Shown here: positions 17,639 to 25,999 of the stretch, one piece after another
Numbering within the stretch: position 1 is the first letter of the stretch
How the letters are laid out: each line of letters opens with the position of its first letter
NCBI GenBank assembly: GCA_900757615.1
Contig: CAAEON010000019.1
Coordinates: forward strand, 1 to 55,465
DNA: 55,465 nt
Direction: 5' to 3'
DNA from: an uncultured Collinsella sp.
GTDB taxonomy: Bacteria > Actinomycetota > Coriobacteriia > Coriobacteriales > Coriobacteriaceae
Translations under genes and position numbers: made by a program
The notes under the pieces: model-generated
What the model saw: the letters and a program-made list of their open reading frames with translations, nothing else
Database searches by the model: none
Told to the model about the DNA's origin: nothing

Positions 17639-17920
17639 TTAGTGCGGCCTGTCCATGTTTTGTTTCTGGCTGCGTTTGATGTGCAGACCGAGGCCGGCGG
17701 TTCCTGCGCCTGCTGCTGTGGCACCTACTGCCAAGAGCCATCGTCTGTCGCCTGTCTGCGCCAACGGTTCCTTGCGGTCGCCGCGGTCGAGCTCCGAGAG
17801 GTCGACCGTCACTTGCGTGGCGGCCTGCGCCTGTTCTTGCTGGGCAAAGGCCATGGCTGGCCCAAACGCTAGGATGCTGACGGCGGCGGCCAGGGCGACG
17901 GCCTTATGCCGTGTGCGCAC
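17639..17920 (-). CDS. Small wall-anchored protein with LAQTG sorting signal
   Basis: A 93-residue protein: signal peptide (VRTRHKAVALAAAVSIL...AMAFA), a mature part of only about 30 residues (TQVTVDLSELDRGDRKEP), then LAQTGD, a hydrophobic helix (WLLAVGATAAGAGTAGLGL) and a basic tail KRSQK. This is the order of a sortase substrate, with LAQTG replacing the common LPXTG. The start is best taken as the GTG at 17920, overlapping the preceding stop by 15 bases; the longer frame begins with TTG inside that gene. With such a short exposed part it may serve as an anchor or cap for its neighbours. No sortase gene lies in the window. Confidence 0.6.
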   Translation of the reverse strand: MRTRHKAVALAAAVSILAFGPAMAFAQQEQAQAATQVTVDLSELDRGDRKEPLAQTGDRRWLLAVGATAAGAGTAGLGLHIKRSQKQNMDRPH

Positions 17921-18503
17921 CGGGCTCGACCGTCCAGGTGATCGTCGCAACCTGATCGCCTTCGCCGGTTACGCGGAAGATGTCGCGCGTGACGCGGGCG
18001 ACGTTTCCGCTTGTCTTGAGCTTGATTTTGTCCGTGCCGCCGGCAATGCCCTGGTAGCCCATGTCGAAGGCTGCATTCTTGGAAAGATCGAGGCCCGTCC
18101 CCTGCATTGCGGCGCTGGCGTTCTGGAGTGCGCCGTCGGGGCCGACCTTAAAGTCGATGGAGTTCTGCGCGGTTCCGGCCTTGGCGTCGGCGGCAATGGT
18201 CCAGGTGTTCATGGCGTCGATCTTCATGTTGGTGACATGGATGCCGTAGGCCGAATGATTGTCGATGGTGGTCGCGTCTTCTGAGGGGCCCTGAAGCGTG
18301 CCGTCGGCCTTGGCGACGAAGGGAATAACCGTCGGAACTTTGAACTCAACGTTGTCGATCTCGGTCCTGACCATTACCTTCGTGGTTCCAACGCGTCCGG
18401 CCGCCATAGCTGGCGTCGGGGCGGCGCCCATTGCGAGCGCGAGCGCGAGTCCTGCGCCCACGACGAGCGCTCTGGCTCCGTTCATGTTCCTGGTGATTTC
18501 CAT
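17904..18503 (-). CDS. Secreted beta-rich surface protein
   Basis: A 199-residue exported protein with a Sec signal peptide ending near MAA (residue 35). The mature part has the look of an Ig-like or TasA/WxL-type beta domain: VEFKVPTVIPFVAKADG followed by DNHSAYGIHVTNMKI, alternating hydrophobic strands and a final VATITWTVEPG strand. It has no anchor of its own. The ATG follows AAAGGAACGACC. It overlaps the LAQTG protein gene downstream and lies 89 bases behind the membrane protein gene, so the group is probably made together as a surface assembly. The family is not recognised with certainty. Confidence 0.6.
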   Translation of the reverse strand: MEITRNMNGARALVVGAGLALALAMGAAPTPAMAAGRVGTTKVMVRTEIDNVEFKVPTVIPFVAKADGTLQGPSEDATTIDNHSAYGIHVTNMKIDAMNTWTIAADAKAGTAQNSIDFKVGPDGALQNASAAMQGTGLDLSKNAAFDMGYQGIAGGTDKIKLKTSGNVARVTRDIFRVTGEGDQVATITWTVEPGAHTA

Positions 18504-18592
18504 GGTCGTTCCTTTCTATTCGCCGCGGGCCGTCCCCGCGATGATTGGACGAATGCTGGTGAATTGCGCGCGGTGCCGCGTCGGCCGGAAAG

Positions 18593-19102
18593 CTAGTTCT
18601 CGGCTTGCTCAACCTGTACCTTGACGCGTGTCGGATTGCCGTGGCTGTCGAGGGTCTTGGCATCGAGTGCCTGGATCTCGATGTACGCCTCGCCTTCTTT
18701 GATGTCGCCGGCGGGGCACGTCTCGATTGTCTTGCCGGTCTCGACCACACCGGATTCGTACATGGTCTCGTCGTTTTGGATGACGCGGAATCGCTGGGGA
18801 AATTTATTGTCTTGGACGTTTTGGACGTTGACGCGCAGCTTGCCGTCCTCCTGCAGCTGGGCGACCGGTGCGACCGAAATCGTCATCATGTTGTCGCGGA
18901 CGATGGCGTCGAGCTCATCTTGGATTTCCTGACGCGTTTTGCCCTCGGCCGTCGTGACCGAAGCGCCCGCCTCGGGTACGGGCTGCGACTGCCAAGCGTA
19001 TAGTCCTACGGCGACAAGGGCGCAGACGATGGCCAAGCAGGCAACGATGAGCTTCTTGCGACGACCCAGGTCTGCAAAGCGGGGCGGCTTCTTTGCGCTC
19101 AT
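18593..19102 (-). CDS. Membrane-anchored extracellular protein of surface operon
   Basis: A 169-residue protein with a basic start, one membrane segment (about residues 19-38, LIVACLAIVCALVAVGLYAW) and an exported beta-rich domain. The N-terminal part of this domain (EIQDELDAIVRDNMM) is helical and the rest shows strand pattern (KLRVNVQNVQ, RFRVIQND, EAYIEIQALDA, RVKVQVEQ). The ATG at 19102 overlaps the stop of the small gene upstream (ATGA) and follows AAGGATGCC. The longer frame running to 19711 is non-coding beyond this start. Possibly the membrane base of the assembly built from the neighbouring secreted proteins; that is inference. Confidence 0.6.
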   Translation of the reverse strand: MSAKKPPRFADLGRRKKLIVACLAIVCALVAVGLYAWQSQPVPEAGASVTTAEGKTRQEIQDELDAIVRDNMMTISVAPVAQLQEDGKLRVNVQNVQDNKFPQRFRVIQNDETMYESGVVETGKTIETCPAGDIKEGEAYIEIQALDAKTLDSHGNPTRVKVQVEQAEN

Positions 19103-19395
19103 GCGGCATCCTTGGCGGTATAGATGCGCGCAAAGGTGGACGGGTCCGCTCCAAAGAGCATGTGAAGCATCAGGCGGCGCGAGTAGACGAGCTCGTCGAA
19201 GTCGGGAGGGAGCTCGATGTCGTGGATATGCGCGATGTGGTAGGCGAGCGCCGAGAACGACTCGGGGTCGCAGATCACATCGGTGGTAACGTGGTAGACC
19301 GTCGTATCGGGGAATGCCTCTTCGTCGAAAGGTAGGAGATGGGGATCGTCGTCGACTTCGATGGCGATGCCGTACTGGGGCCAGTAATATGCCAT
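19099..19395 (-). CDS. Small conserved-looking acidic protein of unknown function
   Basis: A 98-residue soluble, acidic protein (MAYYWPQYGIAIEVDDDP...). Several short phrases (PDTTVYHVTTDVICDPESF and SRRLMLHMLFGADPS) resemble proteins of the DUF559/type IV abortive-infection regulator neighbourhood only loosely, so no family is claimed. The start ATG follows AGGGAGGTTCCC. It is the first gene of the surface unit, joined to the next by a 4-base ATGA overlap, which supports real translation. No signal peptide. Confidence 0.55.
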   Translation of the reverse strand: MAYYWPQYGIAIEVDDDPHLLPFDEEAFPDTTVYHVTTDVICDPESFSALAYHIAHIHDIELPPDFDELVYSRRLMLHMLFGADPSTFARIYTAKDAA

Positions 19396-19741
19396 GGGAA
19401 CCTCCCTGCTTCTGGGGCCAAAACTTCTGTCGGTTTTGGCTGTCGATGCCGACGGTATCAGCCGCTACTTGACCAATTGCTGACCAAATGCTTGACGGAT
19501 TGGTGTCTCCGCAGGTAAAAGGCGGCAAAAAATACTCCAACTTTTTTCGAGTGACAATCGCGCGGTCGGCGACGGCGGGGCCATATGTGTCAAAAGCATC
19601 GTCTGCCGAGGAAATCAAGCCGCTCGCCGAATTGCACGAACGTAAAAATCGCCAATTATGGAGACGGTCTCGAACACGTCGACGAAACGATGCGGTAACA
19701 TCTCCCTGCAAACACTGTAGTTAGCTAAAGGGGGAGTTCGC
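19396..19741. other. Divergent intergenic region with leader hairpin and 11-bp tandem repeat
   Basis: The 346-base gap separates the minus-strand surface operon from the plus-strand lactate oxidation operon. It holds a perfect hairpin gccaaaac (19417-19424) / gttttggc (19433-19440) about 20 bases before the surface operon start, and a tandem near-repeat tgaccaattgc (19470-19480) / tgaccaaatgc (19481-19491), spaced at one helical turn and suited to a regulator. I see no convincing gene in the rest. Confidence 0.5.
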
Positions 19742-21344
19742 GTGTCTGCAACCATCAAACCCTTCACCGACGAGTTCGAAGAGTATGGTCGCGATGAATC
19801 TCGTGCATCGGGCGAAGCATCGAGCATCTCGTTTCCGACAACGGAAGACGAGGTCCGTGCCATTTTGAACACGCTCCATGCCGAGCGTGCCCCGGTAACG
19901 GTTCAGGGTGCCCGAACCGGCCTTGCCGCCGGTGCCGTGCCCCACGGTGGGTATATCCTCAATACTTCCCGTATGAATCGCTACTTGGGCCTTCGCCGCG
20001 ACGAACAAGGCCAATTTCTGCTGCGCGTGGAGCCGGGCGTTGTGCTATCGGAGCTGCGTAAGCAGCTGGGCAAGAAGGTGCTGCCGACCGCTGGTTGGGA
20101 CCAGGCATCGCTTGAGGCCTACGAGGAGTTCCAAGAGGCCCCCCGAGCAGTTCTTTCCCACCGATCCTACTGAGGCATCTGCCTGTCTGGGCGGCATGGC
20201 GGCATGCAACGCCTCCGGCGCCCGCAGCTACGCTTACGGCCCCATGCGCCCGCATATCACGGGACTCCACGTCGCGCTGGCTGATGGCGATTTGCTTGAG
20301 CTTCAGCGCGGCGAGGCTTTTGCCCAGGGCCGCCACCTGTCGCTCGTGACGGCAGCGGGCCGAACGCTCGAGCTCGATCTTCCCGGCTATACCATGCCCA
20401 AGACAAAAAATGCCTCAGGCTATTTCGTTGCGGACGAAATGGACGCCATCGACCTCTTTATCGGTGCTTGCGGCACGCTCGGCGTTATCACCGAGCTCGA
20501 GATTGCCCTGCAGGCGGCGCCTGCGGTCGTTTGGGGTGTGAGCTGCTTTTTCGATAGCGAAGACAAGGCCGTGTCCTTTACTGATTCCGTGCGCCCCGTC
20601 CTGTCCCATGCCGCCGCTATTGAGTATTTCGATGCTGGCGCCCTGGATATCTTGCGTCGCCAGCGCGAGCAGTCGACAGCGTTTGCCTCGCTGCCGGCGC
20701 TTGACGACGAGGCAAAGGTCTGTGTCTACGTGGAGCTCGACTGCGACGACGAGGCGCAGGCGACCGAGGAACTGTACCACCTGGGATGGGTGCTCGAGTT
20801 TGCGGGTGGCCGCGACGATGCGACATGGGTCGCGCGCACCGAGGTTGATCGCGAATGCCAGCGGTTCTTCCGCCATGCGGTCCCCGAGAGCGTCAATATG
20901 CTTATCGACGAGCGTCGCCGCACGGATCCCACCATCACCAAACTGGGTTCGGACATGTCGGTGCCCAATGCACGCCTTGCCGATGTCGTGGCCCTCTATC
21001 GCCGCACACTGGCCGAAAGCGGGCTTGAATCTGCTGCCTGGGGGCACATCGGTAACAACCATCTGCATGTGAACATCCTGCCGCGCGATGCGCAGGACTA
21101 CCGTCGCGGTGGAGAACTCTTTGCCCAGTGGGCTTCCGAGGTCACGGCCATGGGCGGCGCCGTCTCCGCCGAACACGGCGTCGGCAAGATCAAGGCGGGC
21201 TTCTTGGAGACGATGTACGGTCACGAGGCCATGGTCGAGTCGGCGCGGCTCAAGCTCCAGCTCGATCCTGCCGGCCAGCTGGGTCGCGGCAACTTGTTTG
21301 CGGAGAAGCTCTTGGATGGACTCGTCCAGAAAGGGGGCGCGTGA
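19742..21344 (+). pseudogene. FAD-dependent lactate dehydrogenase subunit, frameshifted
   Basis: GlcD/LctD-type flavoprotein that oxidises lactate (or another 2-hydroxyacid) and passes electrons to Etf. The FAD-binding part opens with PVTVQGARTGLAAGAVP; the C-terminal FAD-oxidase domain has WGHIGNNHLHVNI and SAEHGVGKIK. Reading is continuous to residue 133, then a run of six C at 20139-20144 shifts the frame. Dropping one C joins EEFQEAPEQFFPTDPTEA in the order normal for the family, giving about 533 residues, a usual length. The first frame ends at a stop near 20173. GTG start behind AAAGGGGG. EtfB follows after 2 bases. This may be a true mutation, phase variation or a sequencing error. Confidence 0.8.
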
Positions 21345-21346
21345 AG

Positions 21347-22162
21347 ATGAGTGATTTCCATATGGTGGTGTGCGTCAAGGCGGTGCCGGGCAGCACCGAG
21401 GTCAAGATAGACCCCAAGACCAATACTATCGTGCGTGATGGCAAGCAGGCGGTCATTAACCCGTTCGATGCAAGCGCTCTGGAATGCGCGCTGGCGCTGA
21501 AGGACGACTTTATCGGCTTTGGCATGGACGTGCGTGTGACGGTGGTGTCGATGGGCATCCCCGCGACCGAATCGCTGCTGCGCGACTGCATCGCCCGCGG
21601 TGCCGACGACGCGCTGCTGCTGACCGACCGAGCCTTTGCGGGCGCCGATACCCTAGCCACCACCTATGCCCTCAAATGCGGTATCGAGGCACTCGATGAG
21701 GACTTCGACCTGCTCATCTGCGGCAAGATGGCAGTGGACGGCGATACGGCCCAGATCGGCCCCGAGCTTGCCGGCGCCTTTGAGATCCCCTGCGTGACCG
21801 ACGTGAGCTATGTGCAGAGTGCGGGATTTACGACGTGTGGCTCGCTGGCGCTCGTCCACGGCTGCGATGCCGGCGAGGAGACGGTGTACCTGGAGATGCC
21901 GTGTGCGATGACGACTGCCAAGGAGATTGGCCAACTGCGTATGCCGAGCATTGCCGGTATTCGTGCGGCCGAGGAGGCGGACGTGTGCGTGGTCAACGCT
22001 GCCGACGTGAACGCCGACCCCGCACGCTGCGGCCTTGCCGGCTCGCCGACACAGGTCGTACGATCGTTTGTGCCCGACCGCGACCAAACGTGCGAGGCCG
22101 TTGACGGAACGGCGTCCGAGCAGGCGGCAAAACTTGCCAAGATTATCGAGGGGATGGCATAG
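21347..22162 (+). CDS. etfB: Electron transfer flavoprotein subunit beta
   Basis: A 271-residue Etf beta subunit. It begins MVVCVKAVPGS and carries DGDTAQIGPELA near residue 128, the flavin-binding loop of Etf beta as found in electron-bifurcating Etf proteins (recalled from the family). It starts 2 bases after the dehydrogenase stop and ends at the base before etfA. With the FAD dehydrogenase and the ferredoxin-bearing Etf alpha it matches the Acetobacterium LctBCD arrangement, in which lactate oxidation by NAD is driven by simultaneous oxidation of reduced ferredoxin. Cytoplasmic. Confidence 0.85.
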   Translation: MSDFHMVVCVKAVPGSTEVKIDPKTNTIVRDGKQAVINPFDASALECALALKDDFIGFGMDVRVTVVSMGIPATESLLRDCIARGADDALLLTDRAFAGADTLATTYALKCGIEALDEDFDLLICGKMAVDGDTAQIGPELAGAFEIPCVTDVSYVQSAGFTTCGSLALVHGCDAGEETVYLEMPCAMTTAKEIGQLRMPSIAGIRAAEEADVCVVNAADVNADPARCGLAGSPTQVVRSFVPDRDQTCEAVDGTASEQAAKLAKIIEGMA

Positions 22163-23368
22163 ATGAGCGGACTGATTATCGATAGCGAAGCCTGTATCGG
22201 CTGCGGTCGCTGCGTTCGCGCCTGTGCCTCGGGCGGCATCGTAGTGGAAGGCGAGCGACCCAACCGATGCGCCCGCGTAACCGACGGCTGCATCCTATGC
22301 GGTGGGTGCGTCGATGCCTGCCCTGTCAACGCTATCTCGATCGAGCGTGATGAGGCCGCTGGTGCGGTGGACCTTGATGCATATCGAGACATTTGGGTAT
22401 TCGTGCAGACCGACGAGCACGATACGGTGACTCCCGTTGCCTATGAGCTTATGGGCAAGGGCCGCGAGCTTGCCGATGCTCGCGGCTGCCGTCTGATGGC
22501 ACTGGTCGGTATGGGCCCCGAGGGTTCTCTCGGTGACCTGGAGCATCTGGTTTGCGCAGGCGCCGACGAAGTCCTGGCCTGTCGCGACGAGCGCCTGCGC
22601 CAAAACGATGCGGAGGTCTACGCCCGCTTGATCTGCGATTTGGTAGCCGAACGCAAACCCGAGGCCATCCTATACGGTGCGACCGCTTTTGGCCGCGAAC
22701 TGGCACCCGGCGTTGCCGTGCGCTTGCAGACGGGCCTTACGGCTGACTGCACCGTACTTTCGATGGATACGGAGACGGGACTGCTGCAACAGACGCGTCC
22801 GGCGTTTGGCGGCAACCTGATGGCCACCATCGTCTGCCCCAATCATCGTCCTCAGATGGCAACGGTTCGTCCCGGCATCTTTAAGGCACCCGACTTTGAC
22901 TACGGCCGCTCCGGCACGATCACCCAGATATCGCTTGCGGATGATGCTAAGGCCCGTGTCGAGATCTCGATTCCCGCCGAGGAGTGGGGGCAGCAGGCCT
23001 CGATCGCCGATGCCGAGCGCCTGGTCGTGGTGGGTCGCGGCATTGGTTCCAAGAAAAACCTGCCCCTGATGCGAAGGCTCGCCGAGGCTCTGGGAGCCGA
23101 GCTTGGCTGCACGCGACCTGTCGTGGAGGCCGGCTGGTTGGAGTATCGCCATCAGATTGGCCAGACCGGCGTATCGGTTTCGCCTAAGCTTCTCGTGAGT
23201 ATCGGTGTTTCGGGCGCCATCCAGCATCTTGCCGGCATCGGTGGGGCGGAGTGCATTATCGCCATCAACGAGGACCCGGATGCCCCCATTTTCGGTGCTG
23301 CCCAGTACAAGGTTGTTGGGGACGCCGTCGAGGTCGTCGAGGAGCTGCTGGCCCAGCTTGAGCGCTAG
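22163..23368 (+). CDS. etfA: Electron transfer flavoprotein subunit alpha with N-terminal ferredoxin domain
   Basis: A 401-residue Etf alpha fused to a two-cluster ferredoxin at its N terminus: CIGCGRCVRACA (about residues 11-22) and CILCGGCVDACPV (about 45-57) each supply four cysteines for a [4Fe-4S] cluster. The remainder is Etf alpha, with the FAD motif around VSIGVSGAIQHLAG and INEDPDAPIFGAA near the C terminus. The same fusion occurs in LctC of the confurcating lactate dehydrogenase, so the iron-sulfur head probably takes electrons from ferredoxin. Start ATG follows GAGGGG. Its last 4 bases overlap the convergent HD gene. Confidence 0.88.
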   Translation: MSGLIIDSEACIGCGRCVRACASGGIVVEGERPNRCARVTDGCILCGGCVDACPVNAISIERDEAAGAVDLDAYRDIWVFVQTDEHDTVTPVAYELMGKGRELADARGCRLMALVGMGPEGSLGDLEHLVCAGADEVLACRDERLRQNDAEVYARLICDLVAERKPEAILYGATAFGRELAPGVAVRLQTGLTADCTVLSMDTETGLLQQTRPAFGGNLMATIVCPNHRPQMATVRPGIFKAPDFDYGRSGTITQISLADDAKARVEISIPAEEWGQQASIADAERLVVVGRGIGSKKNLPLMRRLAEALGAELGCTRPVVEAGWLEYRHQIGQTGVSVSPKLLVSIGVSGAIQHLAGIGGAECIIAINEDPDAPIFGAAQYKVVGDAVEVVEELLAQLER

Positions 23369-24177
23369 GCGCGCGCCAGCCAGTCGCGCATCTCGTCCTT
23401 TAGGCGGCTCCAGGTTGCCTGCGTGGCGGGGTCGGTAAAGGGCCGCGTAATGCCAAAGGGCGCGTCGAGCAGGCGGTGGATATCGCCCCGTTCGCGCGCC
23501 AGCGCGCGGCTTGCTGGATAGACGAGCTCAAACATAAAGCAGATGAGTCCCACCAGGTAGTCTGCGGGCTCGTTGCGCTCGTCACGCGCGACGCAGCGGT
23601 GCTCGTCAAAGGCGGCAAGCGTCGGCGCCGAGAAGCGACTGGCTAGAAACGTGTCCTCATCCACTTTGAGGATAGTGTCGACAGTGCTGTCGGCGATGGT
23701 GCGCATAATGTCGATCTTGTCGCCATCGCGCACGATGTCGCAGAAGCTCCGCGTGCGCTCGTCGAGCTGTGCGGGTAGACGGAAATCGCTGTGATAGGCA
23801 ATGCTCGCTCGGATGAGTTCATCTTCTGCCGGGTCAACGATAAAGTCGCGAATGCTCGTTGCGGCGGGCGCATCGGCGGGATTCTCGCCAAAGAGGACCT
23901 CGATGCCCAGCGCCGCATGGCTCATGCTCTCGGCGTCCTTAAAGGTGTCCCAGCGTCGCAGCTGCTCAAAGCGGCCCATATCGTGTAGCAGACCGCAAAG
24001 CCATGCCAGGTCAATATCTTCTGACGACCAGCCCTGCTCGCGCGCTACGGCATCGCATGCCTCGGCCACGTGGTACGTATGCTCGATTTTGAGCGCGATG
24101 CGTGGGTTGGTGGCGTCGTAGGCATCGGTGTAGCTTTTGAAGGCCGCGCGCGCTCGGTCTTGATCGATAGCTGTCAT
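23365..24177 (-). CDS. HD-domain phosphohydrolase
   Basis: A 270-residue soluble protein of the HD superfamily of metal-dependent phosphohydrolases. The metal ligands are seen in KIEHTYHVAE near residue 34, LLHDMGRFEQL near 69 and a later DGDKIDIMR near 157. The single HD domain with no partner domain is typical of small hydrolases acting on nucleotides or cyclic nucleotides; the substrate cannot be told. The ATG follows AGGAAGTC. Its gene runs tail to tail into etfA with a 4-base overlap and stands alone. Confidence 0.75.
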   Translation of the reverse strand: MTAIDQDRARAAFKSYTDAYDATNPRIALKIEHTYHVAEACDAVAREQGWSSEDIDLAWLCGLLHDMGRFEQLRRWDTFKDAESMSHAALGIEVLFGENPADAPAATSIRDFIVDPAEDELIRASIAYHSDFRLPAQLDERTRSFCDIVRDGDKIDIMRTIADSTVDTILKVDEDTFLASRFSAPTLAAFDEHRCVARDERNEPADYLVGLICFMFELVYPASRALARERGDIHRLLDAPFGITRPFTDPATQATWSRLKDEMRDWLARA

Positions 24178-24303
24178 AATGACTTCCTAAAAAGTTGTGT
24201 CTTTCGATCCGGTGGCAATTGTAGGTGAACTCGGTTGCTGTCGGATGATGATTCTGCCGTGTCGCTACATGCGGCTCGGAGACCTTGTCAGGATGAGAAG
24301 CGT

Positions 24304-24996
24304 ATGGTGCTCAAAATCGTTAGAACCGTCTGGCCAGTGATGCTTACCTATGTTGCAATAGGCGCGCCGTGCGGAATGATCATGGGGCAGACGGGAATGG
24401 AGCCCTGGATGGTCTTTGCCCTGAGCAGCACGTTTGTGACGGGCAGCGGTCAGTTTATGATCTGCAATCTTTGGCTGGCGGGCGTACCGGCACCTTCGAT
24501 TATCGCGAGCGTTGCCGCCATCTCCTCGCGTTTTGCGCTTTACTCGGCATCGATCGCGCCGCATCTGACGGGTGCCTCGAAGCGTCAGACGCTGGCTGTT
24601 GCTGCGACACTTACCGAGGAGGCATATGGCATCTCGCTTGCCAAGTTGGTTGAAGGGGAGGATTGGGGCCCGCGCGAGTCCTTTGTGCTCAACGTGATCC
24701 TCATCGCAACATGGGGCGTTTCGTGTACGATGGGCGCCATCGTCGGCGCCGTTGTCGATGTTCCCACCGCCATTGCAGCCTTTGTCTGCACCTCGCTCTT
24801 TATCTGCCTGCTCTTTTCGCAGCGACTGTCGCGCGGCAACGTTGTCGCGGCGGTTTCGGGCGCGGTGTCCGTCGCCGTATGCAAGTTCTTGGGCCTCGCG
24901 AATATTGCCGTGCCGGCAAGCGTCGTGGCCGGCATTGCCATTGCGCTGGCGTGCGATGCTGTATTTGACGGAAGAGGTGCCCGCGATGCCCGTTAA
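24304..24996 (+). CDS. azlC: AzlC-family branched-chain amino acid exporter, large subunit
   Basis: A 230-residue membrane protein with about seven hydrophobic segments. It shows the AzlC traits GAPCGMIMGQTGMEPW and SSTFVTGSGQFM, and near 80 RFALYSASIAPHL. AzlC pairs with the small AzlD subunit to export leucine, isoleucine, valine and related compounds, avoiding toxic build-up. I chose the ATG at 24304 behind AGGATGAG; the frame is open to 24235 but the extra residues are not AzlC-like. azlD overlaps by 11 bases. The window also encodes a branched-chain amino acid importer, so efflux and uptake lie about 12 kb apart. Confidence 0.82.
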   Translation: MVLKIVRTVWPVMLTYVAIGAPCGMIMGQTGMEPWMVFALSSTFVTGSGQFMICNLWLAGVPAPSIIASVAAISSRFALYSASIAPHLTGASKRQTLAVAATLTEEAYGISLAKLVEGEDWGPRESFVLNVILIATWGVSCTMGAIVGAVVDVPTAIAAFVCTSLFICLLFSQRLSRGNVVAAVSGAVSVAVCKFLGLANIAVPASVVAGIAIALACDAVFDGRGARDAR

Positions 24997-25309
24997 CGAG
25001 TTCTTGGTTCTGTGGCTGTCGTCGTGGGCTGCTATCGCGTTCTTTCGCATCGCGCCGGCGTTCGCCTTGCGCGGGCGGACCCTGTCGCCCCGCATTACCG
25101 AGGCCCTGGGCTATATCCCGCCCGCTGCCTTTGCCGCGCTGGTCGCCAACGACTTGGTGAGCCCCGGCGCGTTCGACGCGGGACTCTGGCCTGCCTTGGT
25201 TCCCTGGATTGCGGCCGCCGGCGTCGTGGTCGTGGCGGTCAAGACAAAATCGATGCTGTGGTGCTGCGTCTCGGGAATCGTGTTCTATATCGTTTTGAGC
25301 TTCGTATAA
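24986..25309 (+). CDS. azlD: AzlD-family branched-chain amino acid exporter, small subunit
   Basis: A 107-residue membrane protein with four hydrophobic segments, the normal size for AzlD. It shows FRIAPAFALRGRTLSPRITEALGYIPPAAFAAL, here cited by its FRIAP and LGYIPPA pieces as family-like. The ATG at 24986 lies inside the end of azlC (11-base overlap) behind GAAGAGG, so the two subunits are coupled. Directly downstream is a remnant of an unrelated sugar-acid permease, with no terminator between. Confidence 0.8.
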   Translation: MPVNEFLVLWLSSWAAIAFFRIAPAFALRGRTLSPRITEALGYIPPAAFAALVANDLVSPGAFDAGLWPALVPWIAAAGVVVVAVKTKSMLWCCVSGIVFYIVLSFV

Positions 25310-25425
25310 GAGCAGGGCGCGTTTACCGTTTCGACTTTACGAATCGAATTTCTCACCGAGCCGGTCTGCTTCTTCTGGTACCATGGTCAAACTTTACTGT
25401 AGCAAAGTGTGACGTTGGCATCCTG

Positions 25426-25812
25426 TTCTTTACGGCCGGCCCCGCCGTCACCATGATCATCCTGGGCGTCTCGGGTCTTGCTAATATCCCGCCGGGCGCT
25501 ATCGTCGGCCCCATCACCTTTGCGTTCGAGCGCCTGTGCGGCGGTAACGGCAAGGCTGCCGTGGCTTGCTCCACCATCGCCGGCACGGCTATGACCACGC
25601 CGGTTGCTCTTGCCGAGGTCGCGCCGCGCTACGCCGAGCTTGCACCCACCGCGTACGCCCAGATCGCCACCGCCGTTATCATCACGGCAATCATGGCTCC
25701 GATTCTGACCGGCTGGGTCGACAAGAAGTTCTGTCAGGGCAAGGAGGATCTGTCCCCTGCCGGTGTCGAGGCCATCGAGGAAGCCATCGCGACCGACATC
25801 AATGGCGAGTAG
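25426..25812 (+). pseudogene. kdgT remnant (2-keto-3-deoxygluconate permease), N-terminally and internally deleted
   Basis: About 128 residues of a KdgT-type permease. GPAVTMIILGVSGLANIPPG matches the middle of the family, where E. coli KdgT reads GPLMTMIILG (from memory). It then jumps after ITFAFE straight to CGGNGKAAVACSTIAG and ATAVIITAIMAPILTGW, the last third of the protein. Thus the N-terminal half and a middle segment of roughly 70-80 residues are missing from a protein normally over 300 residues. The frame is open upstream but not homologous, and there is no ribosome site. A reading frame has survived, so the deletions may be recent or the piece may be tolerated. Confidence 0.65.
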
Positions 25813-25857
25813 CAATCGTCATCCATCAATGATGCCGGCGTGCAATTCGCGCCGCTC

Positions 25858-25901
25858 GAGCGCCCGAACGAATGCTGCCTTGCAGTTATGTTCGGGCGCT
25901 C
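25858..25901. repeat. 12-bp perfect inverted repeat
   Basis: Arms gagcgcccgaac (25858-25869) and gttcgggcgctc (25890-25901), with a 20-base loop, follow the kdgT remnant. No T run follows on either strand. It could end transcription weakly or be a REP-like element; a TATGAT hexamer begins three bases later. Confidence 0.6.
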
Positions 25902-25910
25902 TGCTATGAT
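25902..25910 (+). promoter_or_regulatory. Possible extended -10 promoter of the GGDEF gene
   Basis: TGCTATGAT (25902-25910) is an extended -10 hexamer 90 bases before the GTG start. No good -35 is present at 16-18 bases, TTGCAG being 19 bases away, so this is tentative. Confidence 0.3.
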
Positions 25911-25999
25911 TCCCTTTACTCCTACGAATAGGGGGTGTTTATTGCCCAGACCCGAATCGGGCGATTCTGACCACTTGGATATTGAAGGGATGGCGTCTA

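Noticed and set aside
18593..19711. 372-codon frame upstream of the membrane-anchored surface protein
   Set aside because: Residues before MSAKKPPRF overlap another gene in a different frame and look like non-coding translation.
19488..19724. 78-codon plus-strand frame in the divergent region
   Set aside because: Arg/Ser-rich, no ribosome site, lies in a promoter region.
19742..21344. Two separate genes (143 and 434 codons) in the lactate locus
   Set aside because: The second frame's first 35 residues are not family-like, and one base at the C run restores a continuous dehydrogenase.
25012..25430. N-terminal extension of the kdgT remnant frame
   Set aside because: It overlaps azlD and is not permease-like; the homologous part begins only near 25430.
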